Positions 1 through 9,033 are shown, counted from the stretch's first letter. The stretch: DNA of 64,000 bases from Cellvibrionales bacterium UBA1963 (GCA_002336035.1 DDED01000160.1:13282-77281); one strand, 5' to 3'. The notes: generated from the letters alone by a model not told the origin. Program-made: numbers and translations.

Positions 1-954
1 AGGCTCGCCGAGTTGTGCAGTCAAGGTAATGCCTTCCCATGGAATTCCAGATTCGGCTCGCTTACTGCCAAACAGCGTCGAGGGGTTTCCATCGACCGGC
101 CAAGGTAGAGAGCCTTTGGCTTGCGCAAAACCATGATCACCCACTGGTTTCTGCGGCACTACAATTTGTTTTTTTAATGGCTTTTTTTCTTTTTGAATAA
201 CTTCTATGACGACCGACAACAGCGCTTTCAATGCTTCACTGTCGCGCTCAAGAGTTAGTGCCGCAGATTGTTTGGTGCTAATGGTTGATTGAAGACGCAA
301 GAGTTGTTGCTGTCTTTGTTGTTGTAAATTATTGAGCTCGCTCGTCTGTGTTAAAAGTAAGTTTTGATTACGATCTATTACCTTTTGCTTTGAAAGAATT
401 GTTTTGGCGAGGCGATTATTTTCGTTGACTAATTGGCGGTAATTGTCGAGTTGTTGTTGTCTTGCCTGATTGACAGATTGAAGATAGTTTATTTGACGGT
501 CAAAGTTTTCAGGATTGGTTTGATTAAGCAAGATCTTTAATTGATTTTTTTCATCGAGTAAGTAAGTTTGCTCGATATGCTTTGCAAGCAACGAGTATTG
601 CTTACTTTTTTTTTGATCCAATAAAATTTGCTGCTGTTTTAGGTGAGCAAGTTCAGATGCCATTGCTTGTGCTTGTTTTTTTTGCTGTCGAAGTTGAGTC
701 GCTAAAACGCCAATTTTTATCTCGGTTTCGCTGAATGAAAACTCAATGAGGCTGTGTTTTTTTATATCTTCTTTAAGTTGTAATTGAATTTTTTTGAGTT
801 GTTTCGTGAGACGCTCGTATTCAGCCTGTTGGTTGACGCGATCGTTCAGTGGGTTAGTGTTGCCAGTATGACTAATGAACATTATGCATATCAACGTGAT
901 AATTAAGCCAAGTTGGTACGATGCAATGAACTTTTGAGGAATACCTTGACGCAT
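1..954 (-). CDS. envC: Murein hydrolase activator EnvC (partial, C-terminus off window)
   Basis: EnvC-like proteins sit in the periplasm and activate cell-wall amidases during septum splitting. The visible 318 residues begin at an ATG (952-954). They contain a signal or anchor segment (about residues 13-30), then a long Gln/Lys-rich coiled coil (about 40-240) with the EnvC-like stretch LDEKNQLKILLNQTNPENF, then the LPWPVDG motif that opens the degenerate M23/LytM domain. The rest of that domain lies beyond the window edge, so catalytic status cannot be judged. The gene is divergent from yibN. In relatives gpmI usually sits between envC and yibN; here it does not. The identification rests on architecture and the quoted motifs. 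Confidence 0.85.
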   Translation of the reverse strand, partial: MRQGIPQKFIASYQLGLIITLICIMFISHTGNTNPLNDRVNQQAEYERLTKQLKKIQLQLKEDIKKHSLIEFSFSETEIKIGVLATQLRQQKKQAQAMASELAHLKQQQILLDQKKSKQYSLLAKHIEQTYLLDEKNQLKILLNQTNPENFDRQINYLQSVNQARQQQLDNYRQLVNENNRLAKTILSKQKVIDRNQNLLLTQTSELNNLQQQRQQQLLRLQSTISTKQSAALTLERDSEALKALLSVVIEVIQKEKKPLKKQIVVPQKPVGDHGFAQAKGSLPWPVDGNPSTLFGSKRAESGIPWEGITLTAQLGEP

Positions 955-1139
955 GATTATTGTTATTACCTAATACTGTTGATCGATTGCAAGCTAATTA
1001 GGCTTCCCGGTGAATTTTGAGCTGCGTTGTCATCGTTGATATTTGGCAGCGAAATTCATTGCATCGGCGGTTGATTGTGGACTTAGCACCTGCCTAAAAT
1101 TCCCACTTATTGCTGACAGATAGGTGGTGGCTAAGTGTC

Positions 1140-1168
1140 TTATGCAGTGTATAATTAAAGCCTATAAT
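1140..1168 (+). promoter_or_regulatory. Possible sigma-70 promoter of yibN-grxC-secB
   Basis: A TATAAT box at 1163-1168 stands 17 bp after TTATGC (1140-1145), about 25 bp before the yibN ATG at 1194. A second TATAAT is at 1150-1155 but has no good -35 box. The -35 match is weak. Confidence 0.4.
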
Positions 1169-1193
1169 CCACTTTAAGTGTAAATGAATCGTT

Positions 1194-1622
1194 ATGCAAA
1201 AGTTTCTTATTTTTATTTCTGAACAATGGCTATTAGTCAGTTTACTCTCTGCTGCAGTAGTGGCTTTAGCTTGGTTAGAAAATCGTCGTGCCGGGCCTAG
1301 TCTGACCAGTCAGGCACTCACCAATATGGTCAACCGAGAGGAGGCGATTATTATCGATTTGCGTGATAAAGCAGATTTTGATGCAGGTCACATTGTCGAT
1401 GCGATTAACTTGCCGTTTAATCAGTGGCAGAGCCAGCATAATTCTGATGAAGATGGGCTATTTCAGCAATTCAAAGAAAAGCCGATTATTCTGGTATGTA
1501 AACTAGGTCAACAGTCAACTTTTGCTGCCAAACGATTGCAACGCGACTCGGGCCCTGCAGTTTATCGATTAAGTGGTGGAATTATGGAGTGGAAAGCGGC
1601 TCAAATGCCCCTTATTCAATAA
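1194..1622 (+). CDS. yibN: Membrane-anchored rhodanese YibN
   Basis: A single-domain rhodanese anchored in the inner membrane. An N-terminal hydrophobic helix (about residues 10-28) is followed by a rhodanese domain (about 37-140). The domain has the DLRDKADFDAGHI entry motif and the active-site loop CKLGQQS with Cys102, which would carry the persulfide. The gene leads a same-strand cluster with grxC and secB, the order found in E. coli and Pseudomonas. The physiological sulfur acceptor is unknown. No strong Shine-Dalgarno precedes the ATG. An overlapping ATG ten bases upstream is in another frame and was not chosen. Confidence 0.88.
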   Translation: MQKFLIFISEQWLLVSLLSAAVVALAWLENRRAGPSLTSQALTNMVNREEAIIIDLRDKADFDAGHIVDAINLPFNQWQSQHNSDEDGLFQQFKEKPIILVCKLGQQSTFAAKRLQRDSGPAVYRLSGGIMEWKAAQMPLIQ

Positions 1623-1670
1623 ATGAAGTCTGCCAGTTTATTGGCGATGCATTGAAGGTTTTAACATGTC

Positions 1671-1922
1671 ATGAAGATACTGATATACACCACACAAATA
1701 TGCCCTTATTGCGTAGCGGCAAAAAATCTTTTCATTGATAAGTCGTTGAGTTTTGATGAAATCCATGTAGAGAATGACCCAACTTTGCGTGCTGAAATGG
1801 AACGCCTAAGTGGGCAGCAAACAGTGCCACAAATCTGGATTAGCGGTTCTCACGTTGGCGGCTATACTGATTTAGTTGCACTTGATCGGAGTGGACGTTT
1901 GGACGCTTTAATACAAGAGTGA
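1671..1922 (+). CDS. grxC: Glutaredoxin 3
   Basis: A cytosolic dithiol glutaredoxin that reduces disulfides and glutathione mixed disulfides using GSH. The 83-residue protein is the usual length. It has the CPYC active site at residues 11-14, the TVP cis-proline motif near residue 53 that binds glutathione, and the GGYTDL segment near the C-terminus. It lies 48 bp after yibN and just before secB, the standard gammaproteobacterial order, and is probably cotranscribed with both. All catalytic residues are present. Confidence 0.93.
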   Translation: MKILIYTTQICPYCVAAKNLFIDKSLSFDEIHVENDPTLRAEMERLSGQQTVPQIWISGSHVGGYTDLVALDRSGRLDALIQE

Positions 1923-2030
1923 TTGACGCTAGATACCGTCTAGTCTTTTAACAGCGATGATGTGATCGGCCATCTAAACGCCGTCTCAATGCTCGTGGAC
2001 TCATTTAATTAGGTTATAAAAGAGGTAGTT

Positions 2031-2504
2031 ATGGAAGAGAACAATGCAGCGGCAGAACAGCCATCAGGCCCACAATTCGCTATTCAAAGAACCTTTATCA
2101 AAGATCTTTCTTTTGAAACACCCATGGGTGTAAAGGTGTTTACACAAGCATTTCAGCCGCAGGTTAAAATGGACGTGAACACACGAGGCAATGCCATTGC
2201 TGAAGGCGTACATGAGATCATATTAACGCTCACCATTACTGCCAAAGTAGAAGAGGACACAGCGTATTTAGTTGAATTACAACAGTCCGGTATTTTCGCG
2301 ATTAATGGTTTTCCAGAAGAACAAATGGCCCATGTATTGGGTGCGGTTTGCCCTAACTTTTTATTCCCTTATGCAAGAGAGGCCGTTGATTCTATTGTCG
2401 TTAAAGGTGGTTTCCCTCCATTGTCAATTGCGCCTATCGATTTCGATGCTATTTTTAGGCAGTCTCAAGCAAGCGCTGATCAAAGTAAACCGTCGCTTAA
2501 CTAA
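2031..2504 (+). CDS. secB: Protein-export chaperone SecB
   Basis: A cytosolic tetrameric chaperone that keeps preproteins unfolded and hands them to SecA. At 157 residues it has normal length. It shows the family core FAIQRTFIKDLSFETP near the N-terminus and the FLFPYAREAVDSIVVKGGFPPL segment near residues 110-132, with only the usual variable acidic/Asn-rich N-terminus and Gln-rich C-terminus. An AGAGG-type ribosome site precedes the ATG. In E. coli gpsA follows directly; here the next gene is trmL on the opposite strand, so gpsA is elsewhere or absent. Confidence 0.95.
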   Translation: MEENNAAAEQPSGPQFAIQRTFIKDLSFETPMGVKVFTQAFQPQVKMDVNTRGNAIAEGVHEIILTLTITAKVEEDTAYLVELQQSGIFAINGFPEEQMAHVLGAVCPNFLFPYAREAVDSIVVKGGFPPLSIAPIDFDAIFRQSQASADQSKPSLN

Positions 2505-2696
2505 ATTGTTTTGACTAGGTGCTAGCGCGGCGATTGGCAAGAACGACCCCGTACTGATTACCCATTATTTACCGGTCATGCTTTCGCAAAGAAACTGACG
2601 CAGAATGCCGCCGCTAAGCTTGAAAGATAAAAAACAGTTATTCACTCGTTGAGCATTGACTGGATGCATTATCCTGTCATATGGCTGTTATATTGT

Positions 2697-3167
2697 TTAT
2701 AAGCTGCCGGTAAAATCAAGCTGTCGCCATGCTTCATAAACGGCAATGGCAACACTGTTTGATAGATTTAAACTGCGACTGCCAGCCACCATCGGCAATC
2801 GCAGTTTTTGCTGGGGCTGTAGAGAATCTAAAATTAATGATGGCAGGCCGCGCGTTTCCGGCCCGAAAAGTAAACTGTCATCAGATTTAAAGGCATTGTG
2901 GTGATGGCCGTTATTGCCTTTGGTGGTGAAAGCAAAGAGCCTGGTTGGCTCACTAACTTGTTGATAAAATTCATTGAAACAAGACCAGTGCTTTATGTCA
3001 GCCCATTCTTGATAATCTAACCCTGCACGACGCAATCGTTTGTCGTCCCAGTCGAAGCCAAGCGGTTCTATTAAATGCAGCCGACAACCTGTATTGGCAC
3101 AGAGCCGAATGATGTTACCTGTGTTCGGTGCAATTTCTGGTTCAAATAAAACGACATTTAAAGGCAT
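2697..3167 (-). CDS. trmL: tRNA (cytidine/uridine-34 2'-O)-methyltransferase TrmL
   Basis: A SPOUT-fold enzyme that methylates the ribose of wobble nucleotide 34 in certain leucine tRNAs, using S-adenosylmethionine. The 156-residue protein is the minimal family length. It has the three knot motifs: [14 protein letters not shown] near residue 14, FGPETRGLP near 101, and [19 protein letters not shown] near the C-terminus. It is transcribed toward secB and lies downstream of ntrC on the same strand, the arrangement I recall from Pseudomonas. Confidence 0.93.
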   Translation of the reverse strand: MPLNVVLFEPEIAPNTGNIIRLCANTGCRLHLIEPLGFDWDDKRLRRAGLDYQEWADIKHWSCFNEFYQQVSEPTRLFAFTTKGNNGHHHNAFKSDDSLLFGPETRGLPSLILDSLQPQQKLRLPMVAGSRSLNLSNSVAIAVYEAWRQLDFTGSL

Positions 3168-3262
3168 AAACGGTATTCGCTGAAGGACAAAAATTGAGTA
3201 TATCAGTATAAATCGACTGCTGCGTAATAAGCCGCTGCATTAAGATATCACGTCCAGTTCGA

Positions 3263-4678
3263 TTACCGTGATCGACTCATGTCTAATTCTTGCATTTTAC
3301 GAGTGAGTGTATTTCTGCCCCAGCCTAGCAGTATGGCGGCATCCCGTTTTCTGCCATGGCTGTGTTTTAACGCAATTTCGATCATCGTTTTTTCAAAGCA
3401 AGGCGTTGCAGAGTCTAAAATTCTATTTTTACCAGAACTTAATTCGCGATTAGCCCAGTTGCGTAGCTGATCTTCCCAGCTTGTCGCATTTTCGGTTTGA
3501 CGTGACGGCGTTGGTGCTAATAGTTCCGGCGGAAGGTCATCTGGTTTGATCTCATTACCTGAAGCCATTACCGTTAACCAGCGGCAGGTGTTTTCTAGTT
3601 GCCTAACATTGCCTGGCCACGGCAACGTGGTGAATAAGTCTTCTGTTGCTGCCGATAAGACTTTAACTTCGACAGCCAAATCTTTAGCACTCATGTCAAG
3701 GAAGTAACGAGATAACTGAGGAATGTCTTCGCTGCGATCGGCAAGCCTTGGCAGCTGCATACGGATAACATTTAGCCGGTGAAATAAATCATTACGAAAT
3801 AGTTTCTGTTCGACTAAAGTTTCTAAGTGCTGATGAGTGGCGGCGATAACGCGCACATCTACTTTAATCGACGTTTGACCACCAACGCGATAAAATTCAC
3901 CGTCAGCCAGCACTCTGAGTAATCGTGTCTGGATTTCGGCGGGCATATCGCCGATCTCATCGAGGAATAATGTGCCGCCACTTGCTTGTTCAAATCGGCC
4001 AACACGCTGTTGAGAGGCGCCTGTAAATGCGCCTTTTTCATGACCAAATAATTCTGATTCGACCAAGTCTTTTGGAATAGCGGCCATATTTAAAGCGATA
4101 AAAGGATTGTTTTTTCGCGGACTATGGCGATGCAATGCCTTAGCGACTAACTCTTTGCCTGTGCCTGATTCACCATTAATGAGCACGTTGATATTTGATT
4201 GTGACAGTCGCCCAATGGCGCGAAATACTTCTTGCATTGCCGGGGCTTGGCCAATCATTTCCGTTGTTTCTTCTTCGTACTTGATCGTCATTTCAGCCTG
4301 ACTTTCTTCAGCGTGCGCTAGTGCCCTGCGTGTCATTGCTATGGCTTCATCAATATCAAAAGGTTTCGGCAGGTATTCAAAAGCGCCTCCTTGATAAGAT
4401 GAGACAGCACTATCCAAATCTGAATGGGCAGTGGTGATAATAACAGGCAACTTTGGATGCTTCTTAACAACGGTGGATAGCATCTCTAAACCACCCATCC
4501 CTGGCATCCGTATATCACTTATAATGACATCAGGCCTTGACTGATCAAGCGCTTCCAATAGTCTTTCGGCATCAGCAAAAACATCGACTTCTATTCCAGA
4601 TCGCGTCAGCGCACGTTCAAGTACCCAGCGGATAGATTTGTCATCATCAACTACCCAAACATAATTTTTGTTACTCAT
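3263..4678 (-). CDS. ntrC: Nitrogen regulation response regulator NtrC
   Basis: A sigma-54-dependent activator of nitrogen-limitation genes, phosphorylated by NtrB. It has a receiver domain (residues 1-120) with phosphoacceptor Asp55 in ISDIRMPG. The central AAA+ domain (about 140-380) has Walker A GESGTGKE and the GAFTGA loop that contacts sigma-54. A Fis-type helix-turn-helix lies at the C-terminus (about 425-470). At 471 residues it is full length. It follows ntrB by 17 bp on the same strand, so the two are cotranscribed. NtrC palindromes are visible upstream of ntrB and of the glutamine synthetase gene in this window. Confidence 0.96.
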   Translation of the reverse strand: MSNKNYVWVVDDDKSIRWVLERALTRSGIEVDVFADAERLLEALDQSRPDVIISDIRMPGMGGLEMLSTVVKKHPKLPVIITTAHSDLDSAVSSYQGGAFEYLPKPFDIDEAIAMTRRALAHAEESQAEMTIKYEEETTEMIGQAPAMQEVFRAIGRLSQSNINVLINGESGTGKELVAKALHRHSPRKNNPFIALNMAAIPKDLVESELFGHEKGAFTGASQQRVGRFEQASGGTLFLDEIGDMPAEIQTRLLRVLADGEFYRVGGQTSIKVDVRVIAATHQHLETLVEQKLFRNDLFHRLNVIRMQLPRLADRSEDIPQLSRYFLDMSAKDLAVEVKVLSAATEDLFTTLPWPGNVRQLENTCRWLTVMASGNEIKPDDLPPELLAPTPSRQTENATSWEDQLRNWANRELSSGKNRILDSATPCFEKTMIEIALKHSHGRKRDAAILLGWGRNTLTRKMQELDMSRSR

Positions 4679-4695
4679 GTCTCTCCTTAAAATAT

Positions 4696-5775
4696 TTAAT
4701 CAATCATAGGCAGATAAATTGAAAAGCAGGTGTCTCCTGCGTCACTAGTAAAAGCAATTAATCCTTCGTGTTGTTTAACAATTGATTGGGCAATGGATAA
4801 TCCCAGTCCTGAATTGCTGGCATGCCCACTAACCATAGGGACAAAAACGTTATCGCGAATATTGTCAGGAATACCAGGACCGTTGTCACGTATATCCACC
4901 CGACAAACAAGCCGATGGTTATGCCCGCCAATCGTAAACTGACGAATAATACGGCTTGCTATCGTAATGAGCGGTTTATGGGTTGGCTGAGTCGGCTGAT
5001 TCAAGGCATTCACCGCATTGCAGGTAATGTTCAGTACGGCTTGAATTAAACGTTCTTTATCAATCTTAATATCAGGGATGCTTGGATCATAATCTCGTGA
5101 AATGATAATGCTATCACCACAATCAGCATTGGTGAGATATCTCACGCGTTCTAACACTTCATGAATGTTTGTGAGGGCCGTGTTATGAGGTTTGACTGGC
5201 CCGAGCATGCGGTCGACTAGATTACGTAACCTATCGGCTTCATCAATGATAATTTGGGTATATTCTTTAAGGCTGGGTTCCTTGAGTTCTTGCTCCAGCA
5301 ATTGCGCTGCACCACGAAGGCCGCCGAGTGGATTTTTTATTTCATGGCCAAGGCCTTTTAATAACGCATGCGTTGATTCTTGTGAAGAATAAAGTGTTTC
5401 ATCACGGCTAATCCTTAATAAGCGGTCAATGGGTTGAATTTCTATAATCAGCGCGCTATTGGGAATATCGTCAATCGGGGTGACGGTGTAGTCGACGGTG
5501 AAGTGACTCATCTTACCCGCATTGGTCTTTGATAGGGTTGCCTCTCGTTGTGTATGGGCTCGACCGCTGCTTAGAGTATCTTTCAGCGTCAATATCATTG
5601 AATCGGCGGCAATCAGTAAGCTATTGAGTGGCACGCCAATGTGGCGATGACCGCTCAGCCCTAGTAGGCTTTCAGCCGCAGCATTGATGTGGCTCAAACA
5701 GAGTTCGCTATCCAGTAACAGCACCGCAGTGGATAAGTTTTGAAGAAGCCGTGTGTGTAGTTGTTCTGCAATCAT
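4696..5775 (-). CDS. ntrB: Nitrogen regulation sensor kinase NtrB
   Basis: The cytosolic histidine kinase/phosphatase partner of NtrC, normally controlled by PII proteins. An N-terminal PAS domain (about residues 5-110) precedes the HisKA motif HEIKNPLGGLRGAAQLL with His144. The ATPase domain carries the N box (NITCNAVNAL), the G1 box DNGPGIP and GLGLSIAQ. No transmembrane segment is seen, as expected. It is the first gene of the ntrBC pair. A perfect NtrC palindrome lies about 165 bp upstream, which suggests autoregulation as at E. coli glnL. Confidence 0.95.
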   Translation of the reverse strand: MIAEQLHTRLLQNLSTAVLLLDSELCLSHINAAAESLLGLSGHRHIGVPLNSLLIAADSMILTLKDTLSSGRAHTQREATLSKTNAGKMSHFTVDYTVTPIDDIPNSALIIEIQPIDRLLRISRDETLYSSQESTHALLKGLGHEIKNPLGGLRGAAQLLEQELKEPSLKEYTQIIIDEADRLRNLVDRMLGPVKPHNTALTNIHEVLERVRYLTNADCGDSIIISRDYDPSIPDIKIDKERLIQAVLNITCNAVNALNQPTQPTHKPLITIASRIIRQFTIGGHNHRLVCRVDIRDNGPGIPDNIRDNVFVPMVSGHASNSGLGLSIAQSIVKQHEGLIAFTSDAGDTCFSIYLPMID

Positions 5776-6075
5776 AGTATTACCAATGCAAAAATTGTGC
5801 GCATATTAGGAAAAGGGAAGATTAATATTAATAATCCATATAAATCATATGGTTAAAATTAAATAAGATCTATTTTCACCCCGTCGAGTGCGCTGAAAGC
5901 CGGGCAGGCTAAGGCAAACGCCACCAGTATAACATCATTTGCACCACTATGGTGCAAATCTGTTGGTCTCAATGGCCTTCATGGGGTAACCCTTATGCTT
6001 GATCGACGTGACTAGAGTTTGAGGGACGATTAAGGATAGAATCAGGCATCTTTATGCGATGAATCAAATAAGCCT
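5776..6075. other. Divergent ntrB / retropepsin-like gene intergenic region
   Basis: This 300-bp gap separates two divergent genes. The side near ntrB is AT-rich (5820-5875) and the middle holds the NtrC palindrome described separately. I see no small gene or terminator. Confidence 0.5.
5938..5958. promoter_or_regulatory. NtrC binding site upstream of ntrBC
   Basis: A perfect inverted repeat with 9-bp arms around a 3-bp centre (TTTGCACCA-CTA-TGGTGCAAA). The 17-bp core TGCACCA-N3-TGGTGCA matches the enterobacterial NtrC consensus exactly as I recall it. No sigma-54 box with correct spacing is visible downstream toward ntrB. A TATACT hexamer on the minus strand (5926-5931) lies next to the palindrome, so repression of a sigma-70 promoter, as at E. 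coli glnL, is the likelier role. This is inferred from sequence only. Confidence 0.8.
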
Positions 6076-7278
6076 ATGCGCAACTCATTCCCACTCTTAT
6101 TGCTGTTATGCCTATCACTTATGGGGAACTTGTTCTGGTTCTTTACTGGCGAAGAGAGGGCGTCAACGTCATATAAAGCACCTATCGACACGTCAGAAAG
6201 CCCAAGCAGTAGTGAGGTAAATCATTCCAGAGTGATGCCAGCACGAGCGAAAGCCAGGGTAACCGATCCGCCGCAGACACCATTGATCGGGCAACCACTA
6301 GAGGTCAGGCGGCTAGAGCAGTTATTTGACCTCGATCAGTTTGCGCAATTGGCAGCGCAATGGGAACGTTTTTCAGAACATTATCCCCAGCGAGCAATGA
6401 AACTAAAAACGTATTGGTTAGCAGAGATTAAACGTGGACTGCAGGGTGAAGAGATTAATCGTAGCTTATATTTTTTAGATGCTTGGCTAACACACTTTCC
6501 CAATGATTTTGATAGTCAATGGTTGCAATCCACGTATCACTTCGTTCAAACCAGTGAAATAAACGATTTAGAAACGATGTTTCACTTGGCTGGATCGCGG
6601 GCTGGGGTTAAAAATGATATTTATACCCACCAAATGAACACCATCATTGAGGCTCAATTAGTTAACTTAAAAAATAAGCATGATTGGCCGTTAGTGATAA
6701 AACTCCTCGAGTATGTACTTTGGCATCAGCCAAGCAATAACTCATATATTTTTGGATTGGCTAACGCTTATTTTCATATCGAGCAATTTGAGCAGTCAAG
6801 ATTACGATTAGCATCACTAACCAGTGACATTTATTATGGTAAACAAGCTAGAGAACTACTGAGTCAGATTAATCAGATTACTTTAACTAAAGCAGCTTTC
6901 CCTCTCGTTAAGCAGTCTGCGCATTACTTAATTAACGGCCAATTGAGTAATAATGGCTTGACGTTATTAATTGATACTGGGGCCTCAATATCAGTGCTCG
7001 CTAAATGGTTCTTTGATCAAGCTGAAGGTCAATTAAATGCTAATTTTGTAGGTAATGGCACTATTGATACGGCTGGCGGCCGAGTTGAAGCTCCTATTTA
7101 TCGGTTTGATTATTTTGCTATTGGTGAATATCGTGTCAGCGATATTGAATTCGTTATTATGGAGTTGAGCCAGGGCGATCGAAATAGTCAGGGCTTACTA
7201 GGGATGAACTTTTTAAAACACTTCAAATTTAATTTGGACCAAGACAATGAATACTTGGTTTTAGAGCCGCGCTATTAA
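6076..7278 (+). CDS. Membrane-anchored retropepsin-like aspartic protease
   Basis: Residues 5-22 form a hydrophobic signal anchor that would place the protein in the periplasm. Residues about 75-270 look helical and TPR-like, with repeated Trp/Leu/Tyr spacing. The C-terminal 120 residues form a retropepsin-like (clan AA) domain with catalytic motif LLIDTGAS (Asp300) and a downstream LLGMNFLKHFKF strand, as in the TIGR02281-type aspartic protease family. Bacterial members are thought to be single-domain proteases that act as dimers. Substrate unknown. It is divergent from ntrB and convergent with the DUF4124 gene, with a 4-bp overlap of stop regions. Confidence 0.75.
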   Translation: MRNSFPLLLLLCLSLMGNLFWFFTGEERASTSYKAPIDTSESPSSSEVNHSRVMPARAKARVTDPPQTPLIGQPLEVRRLEQLFDLDQFAQLAAQWERFSEHYPQRAMKLKTYWLAEIKRGLQGEEINRSLYFLDAWLTHFPNDFDSQWLQSTYHFVQTSEINDLETMFHLAGSRAGVKNDIYTHQMNTIIEAQLVNLKNKHDWPLVIKLLEYVLWHQPSNNSYIFGLANAYFHIEQFEQSRLRLASLTSDIYYGKQARELLSQINQITLTKAAFPLVKQSAHYLINGQLSNNGLTLLIDTGASISVLAKWFFDQAEGQLNANFVGNGTIDTAGGRVEAPIYRFDYFAIGEYRVSDIEFVIMELSQGDRNSQGLLGMNFLKHFKFNLDQDNEYLVLEPRY

Positions 7279-7778
7279 TCTGGTTTATTACGCCGTAAGG
7301 CAAGCCATTTTTTCTCACTTATCGTGAGTTTTTTATCAATGCCACTTACTCTGTCGCGATAGCTTTGTGACAATCTTACGCCGCCCTTAGCATTGGCAAT
7401 GAAATCATCTGCACGTATTTTTTTTGCAACGGCTAACTGTTTTTTGAGCGCAGTGATTTGTCTTTTTTTATCCGTTAATTGTTGCTCCCAGGAAAGGTAG
7501 CGTTGCTGCTTTTGGTGAGCATCAAGCGCATTCTTTACTTTGCGCTGTTGAATCGCGTGCTCAATGGTCGCTGCCGATAAAGAGGGTGTGTTCGTTGCTT
7601 GATATTGGATGATCGTTGCTTCGGTGGCCGTTGCCAATCCTGCTGTTTTTTTTACTTGAACGTGTTGATCAGTGAATTTCGTGTGGCCTTGACTGTCAGA
7701 GGTGTTGAGGGTTTGAGCTAAGGTTAATTCGGTGTATTGCATTAACAGTAGCGAGAGTAAAATTCCTAGCGTCTTCAT
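7275..7778 (-). CDS. DUF4124-type periplasmic protein
   Basis: A signal peptide (about residues 1-21, ending LTLAQ) is followed by a short segment, LNTSDSQGHTKFTDQH, that fits the DUF4124 pattern of a Gly-centred beta motif ending in a Thr/Ser-Asp pair. The rest is Lys/Gln-rich and likely coiled coil (about 85-135). Function unknown. A DUF4124 gene next to glutamine synthetase and ntrBC is common in Pseudomonas relatives, and the position here agrees. It is downstream of glutamine synthetase on the same strand, but a strong hairpin separates them. Confidence 0.65.
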   Translation of the reverse strand: MKTLGILLSLLLMQYTELTLAQTLNTSDSQGHTKFTDQHVQVKKTAGLATATEATIIQYQATNTPSLSAATIEHAIQQRKVKNALDAHQKQQRYLSWEQQLTDKKRQITALKKQLAVAKKIRADDFIANAKGGVRLSQSYRDRVSGIDKKLTISEKKWLALRRNKPD

Positions 7779-7904
7779 AATAAACTTACCCTAGCGGTTT
7801 CTAAGTTAGGTGGGTATTTTAATACGGTTTATATTTTAAAAACTGTGAACTGGGTATAAAATTTTACAATCTCATGCCGTTAGTTGTAGCACAAAGAAGC
7901 CAAT

Positions 7905-7982
7905 ATGTTGCGTACAGAGAAGTTATTAGTTGAAATGGCTGTGACTGCAGAAGGGTGGAGTGAGCTTGACGAGTGTGACTAA
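7905..7982 (+). CDS. Possible 25-residue small protein
   Basis: An ATG with an AAGAAG-like ribosome site opens a 25-codon frame (MLRTEKLLVEMAV, then an acidic tail) ending at a TAA at 7980-7982. A perfect 14-bp hairpin starts three bases later. The frame lies antisense to nothing else and fills the gap between the DUF4124 gene and the glutamine synthetase gene. I do not recognise the peptide. It may be chance. Confidence 0.2.
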   Translation: MLRTEKLLVEMAVTAEGWSELDECD

Positions 7983-7984
7983 GA

Positions 7985-8016
7985 CCACCCTGAAGGCATG
8001 GTTGCCTTCAGGGTGG
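7985..8016 (-). terminator. Hairpin terminator after glutamine synthetase
   Basis: A perfect 14-bp stem (CCACCCTGAAGGCA and its complement) with a 4-base loop starts seven bases beyond the glutamine synthetase stop. The following tract on the minus strand (TCTTAGTC) is only weakly U-rich, so it may act as a partial terminator or an mRNA stabiliser. Confidence 0.7.
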
Positions 8017-8022
8017 ACTGGC

Positions 8023-9033
8023 TTAGACTAATGCTTCTTTAGTTGTTTTGATAATTGCTGCGGCAACTTTATAAGGGTCGGCATTTGATGCTGTACGACG
8101 ATCTTCCAAGCGTCCTTTCCAACCATCTTCAACCGTACCGATAGGCACACGAATTGATGCTCCACGATCTGACACGCCATAACTGAACTCGTCAATTGAT
8201 TGCGTTTCATGTTTGCCAGTAAGACGTTGGTCGTTTTCAGCACCGTAAACACTAATATGCCGTTCGATATGCTTACCAAAGTTCTCACAGATTTTTGTGA
8301 AGACTGATTCATCACCTAAGTCACGCATTGCCGCATTTGAGAAGTTTGCGTGCATGCCAGAGCCATTCCAGTCGAGATCACCAAAAGGTTTTGGGTGGTA
8401 ATTGATTTCATAGCCGTATTTCTCACCGGTTCTTTCAAGCAAGTAACGTGCTAACCAAGTTTCGTCACCGGCACGTTTGGCGCCTTTAGCGAAAACCTGA
8501 AATTCCCATTGGCCAGCTGCAACCTCAGCGTTAATGCCTTCAACATTAAGGCCAGCATCTAAGCAAAGGTCAAAGTGGTCTTCAACACAGCCGCGACCAA
8601 AAGCATTGGCTGCGCCGACTGAACAATAGTAAGGCCCCTGTGGTCCTGGGAAGCCTCCTGGAGGAAAGCCTGGGGGTAACTTTGTATCAACATCCCATAG
8701 AAAATATTCTTGTTCGAAACCAAACCAAAAGTCAGAATCGTCGTCATCAATAGTTGCGCGGCCATTAGAGACGTGCGGCGTACCGTCCGCATTTAATACT
8801 TCAGTCATGACTAAGAATGAATTTTTGCGATCAGGGTCTGGAACAATAAAAACGGGCTTTAATAAGCAATCTGATGCATTGCCTTCGGCTTGTTCAGTCG
8901 AGCTGCCATCAAATGACCACATAGGGCATTCTTCAAGTGTGCCGCCAAAGTTATCCCTGACTTGCGTTTTACTGCGCAGGCTTTGAGTGGGCGTATAGCC
9001 GTCTAACCAAATATATTCTAACTTCGCTTTCAT
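8023..9033 (-). CDS. glnII: Type II (eukaryotic-like) glutamine synthetase
   Basis: Makes glutamine from glutamate, ammonia and ATP. The 336-residue length and motifs are those of GSII, not the roughly 470-residue GSI normally encoded by glnA: LEYIWLDGY at the start, WSFDGSSTEQA, FGFEQEYFLWD, NAEVAAGQWEFQVF and GMHANFSN. The adenylylation-loop tyrosine region of GSI is absent, so GlnE-type control is not expected. It occupies the glnA position next to DUF4124 and ntrBC. A sigma-54 promoter and NtrC palindromes lie upstream, so control would be transcriptional through NtrC. Whether a GSI exists elsewhere in the genome is unknown. Confidence 0.92.
   Translation of the reverse strand: MKAKLEYIWLDGYTPTQSLRSKTQVRDNFGGTLEECPMWSFDGSSTEQAEGNASDCLLKPVFIVPDPDRKNSFLVMTEVLNADGTPHVSNGRATIDDDDSDFWFGFEQEYFLWDVDTKLPPGFPPGGFPGPQGPYYCSVGAANAFGRGCVEDHFDLCLDAGLNVEGINAEVAAGQWEFQVFAKGAKRAGDETWLARYLLERTGEKYGYEINYHPKPFGDLDWNGSGMHANFSNAAMRDLGDESVFTKICENFGKHIERHISVYGAENDQRLTGKHETQSIDEFSYGVSDRGASIRVPIGTVEDGWKGRLEDRRTASNADPYKVAAAIIKTTKEALV

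Noticed and set aside
8028..8315. 95-codon minus-strand frame inside glnII
   Set aside because: Same strand but another frame of a complete glutamine synthetase gene; no support.
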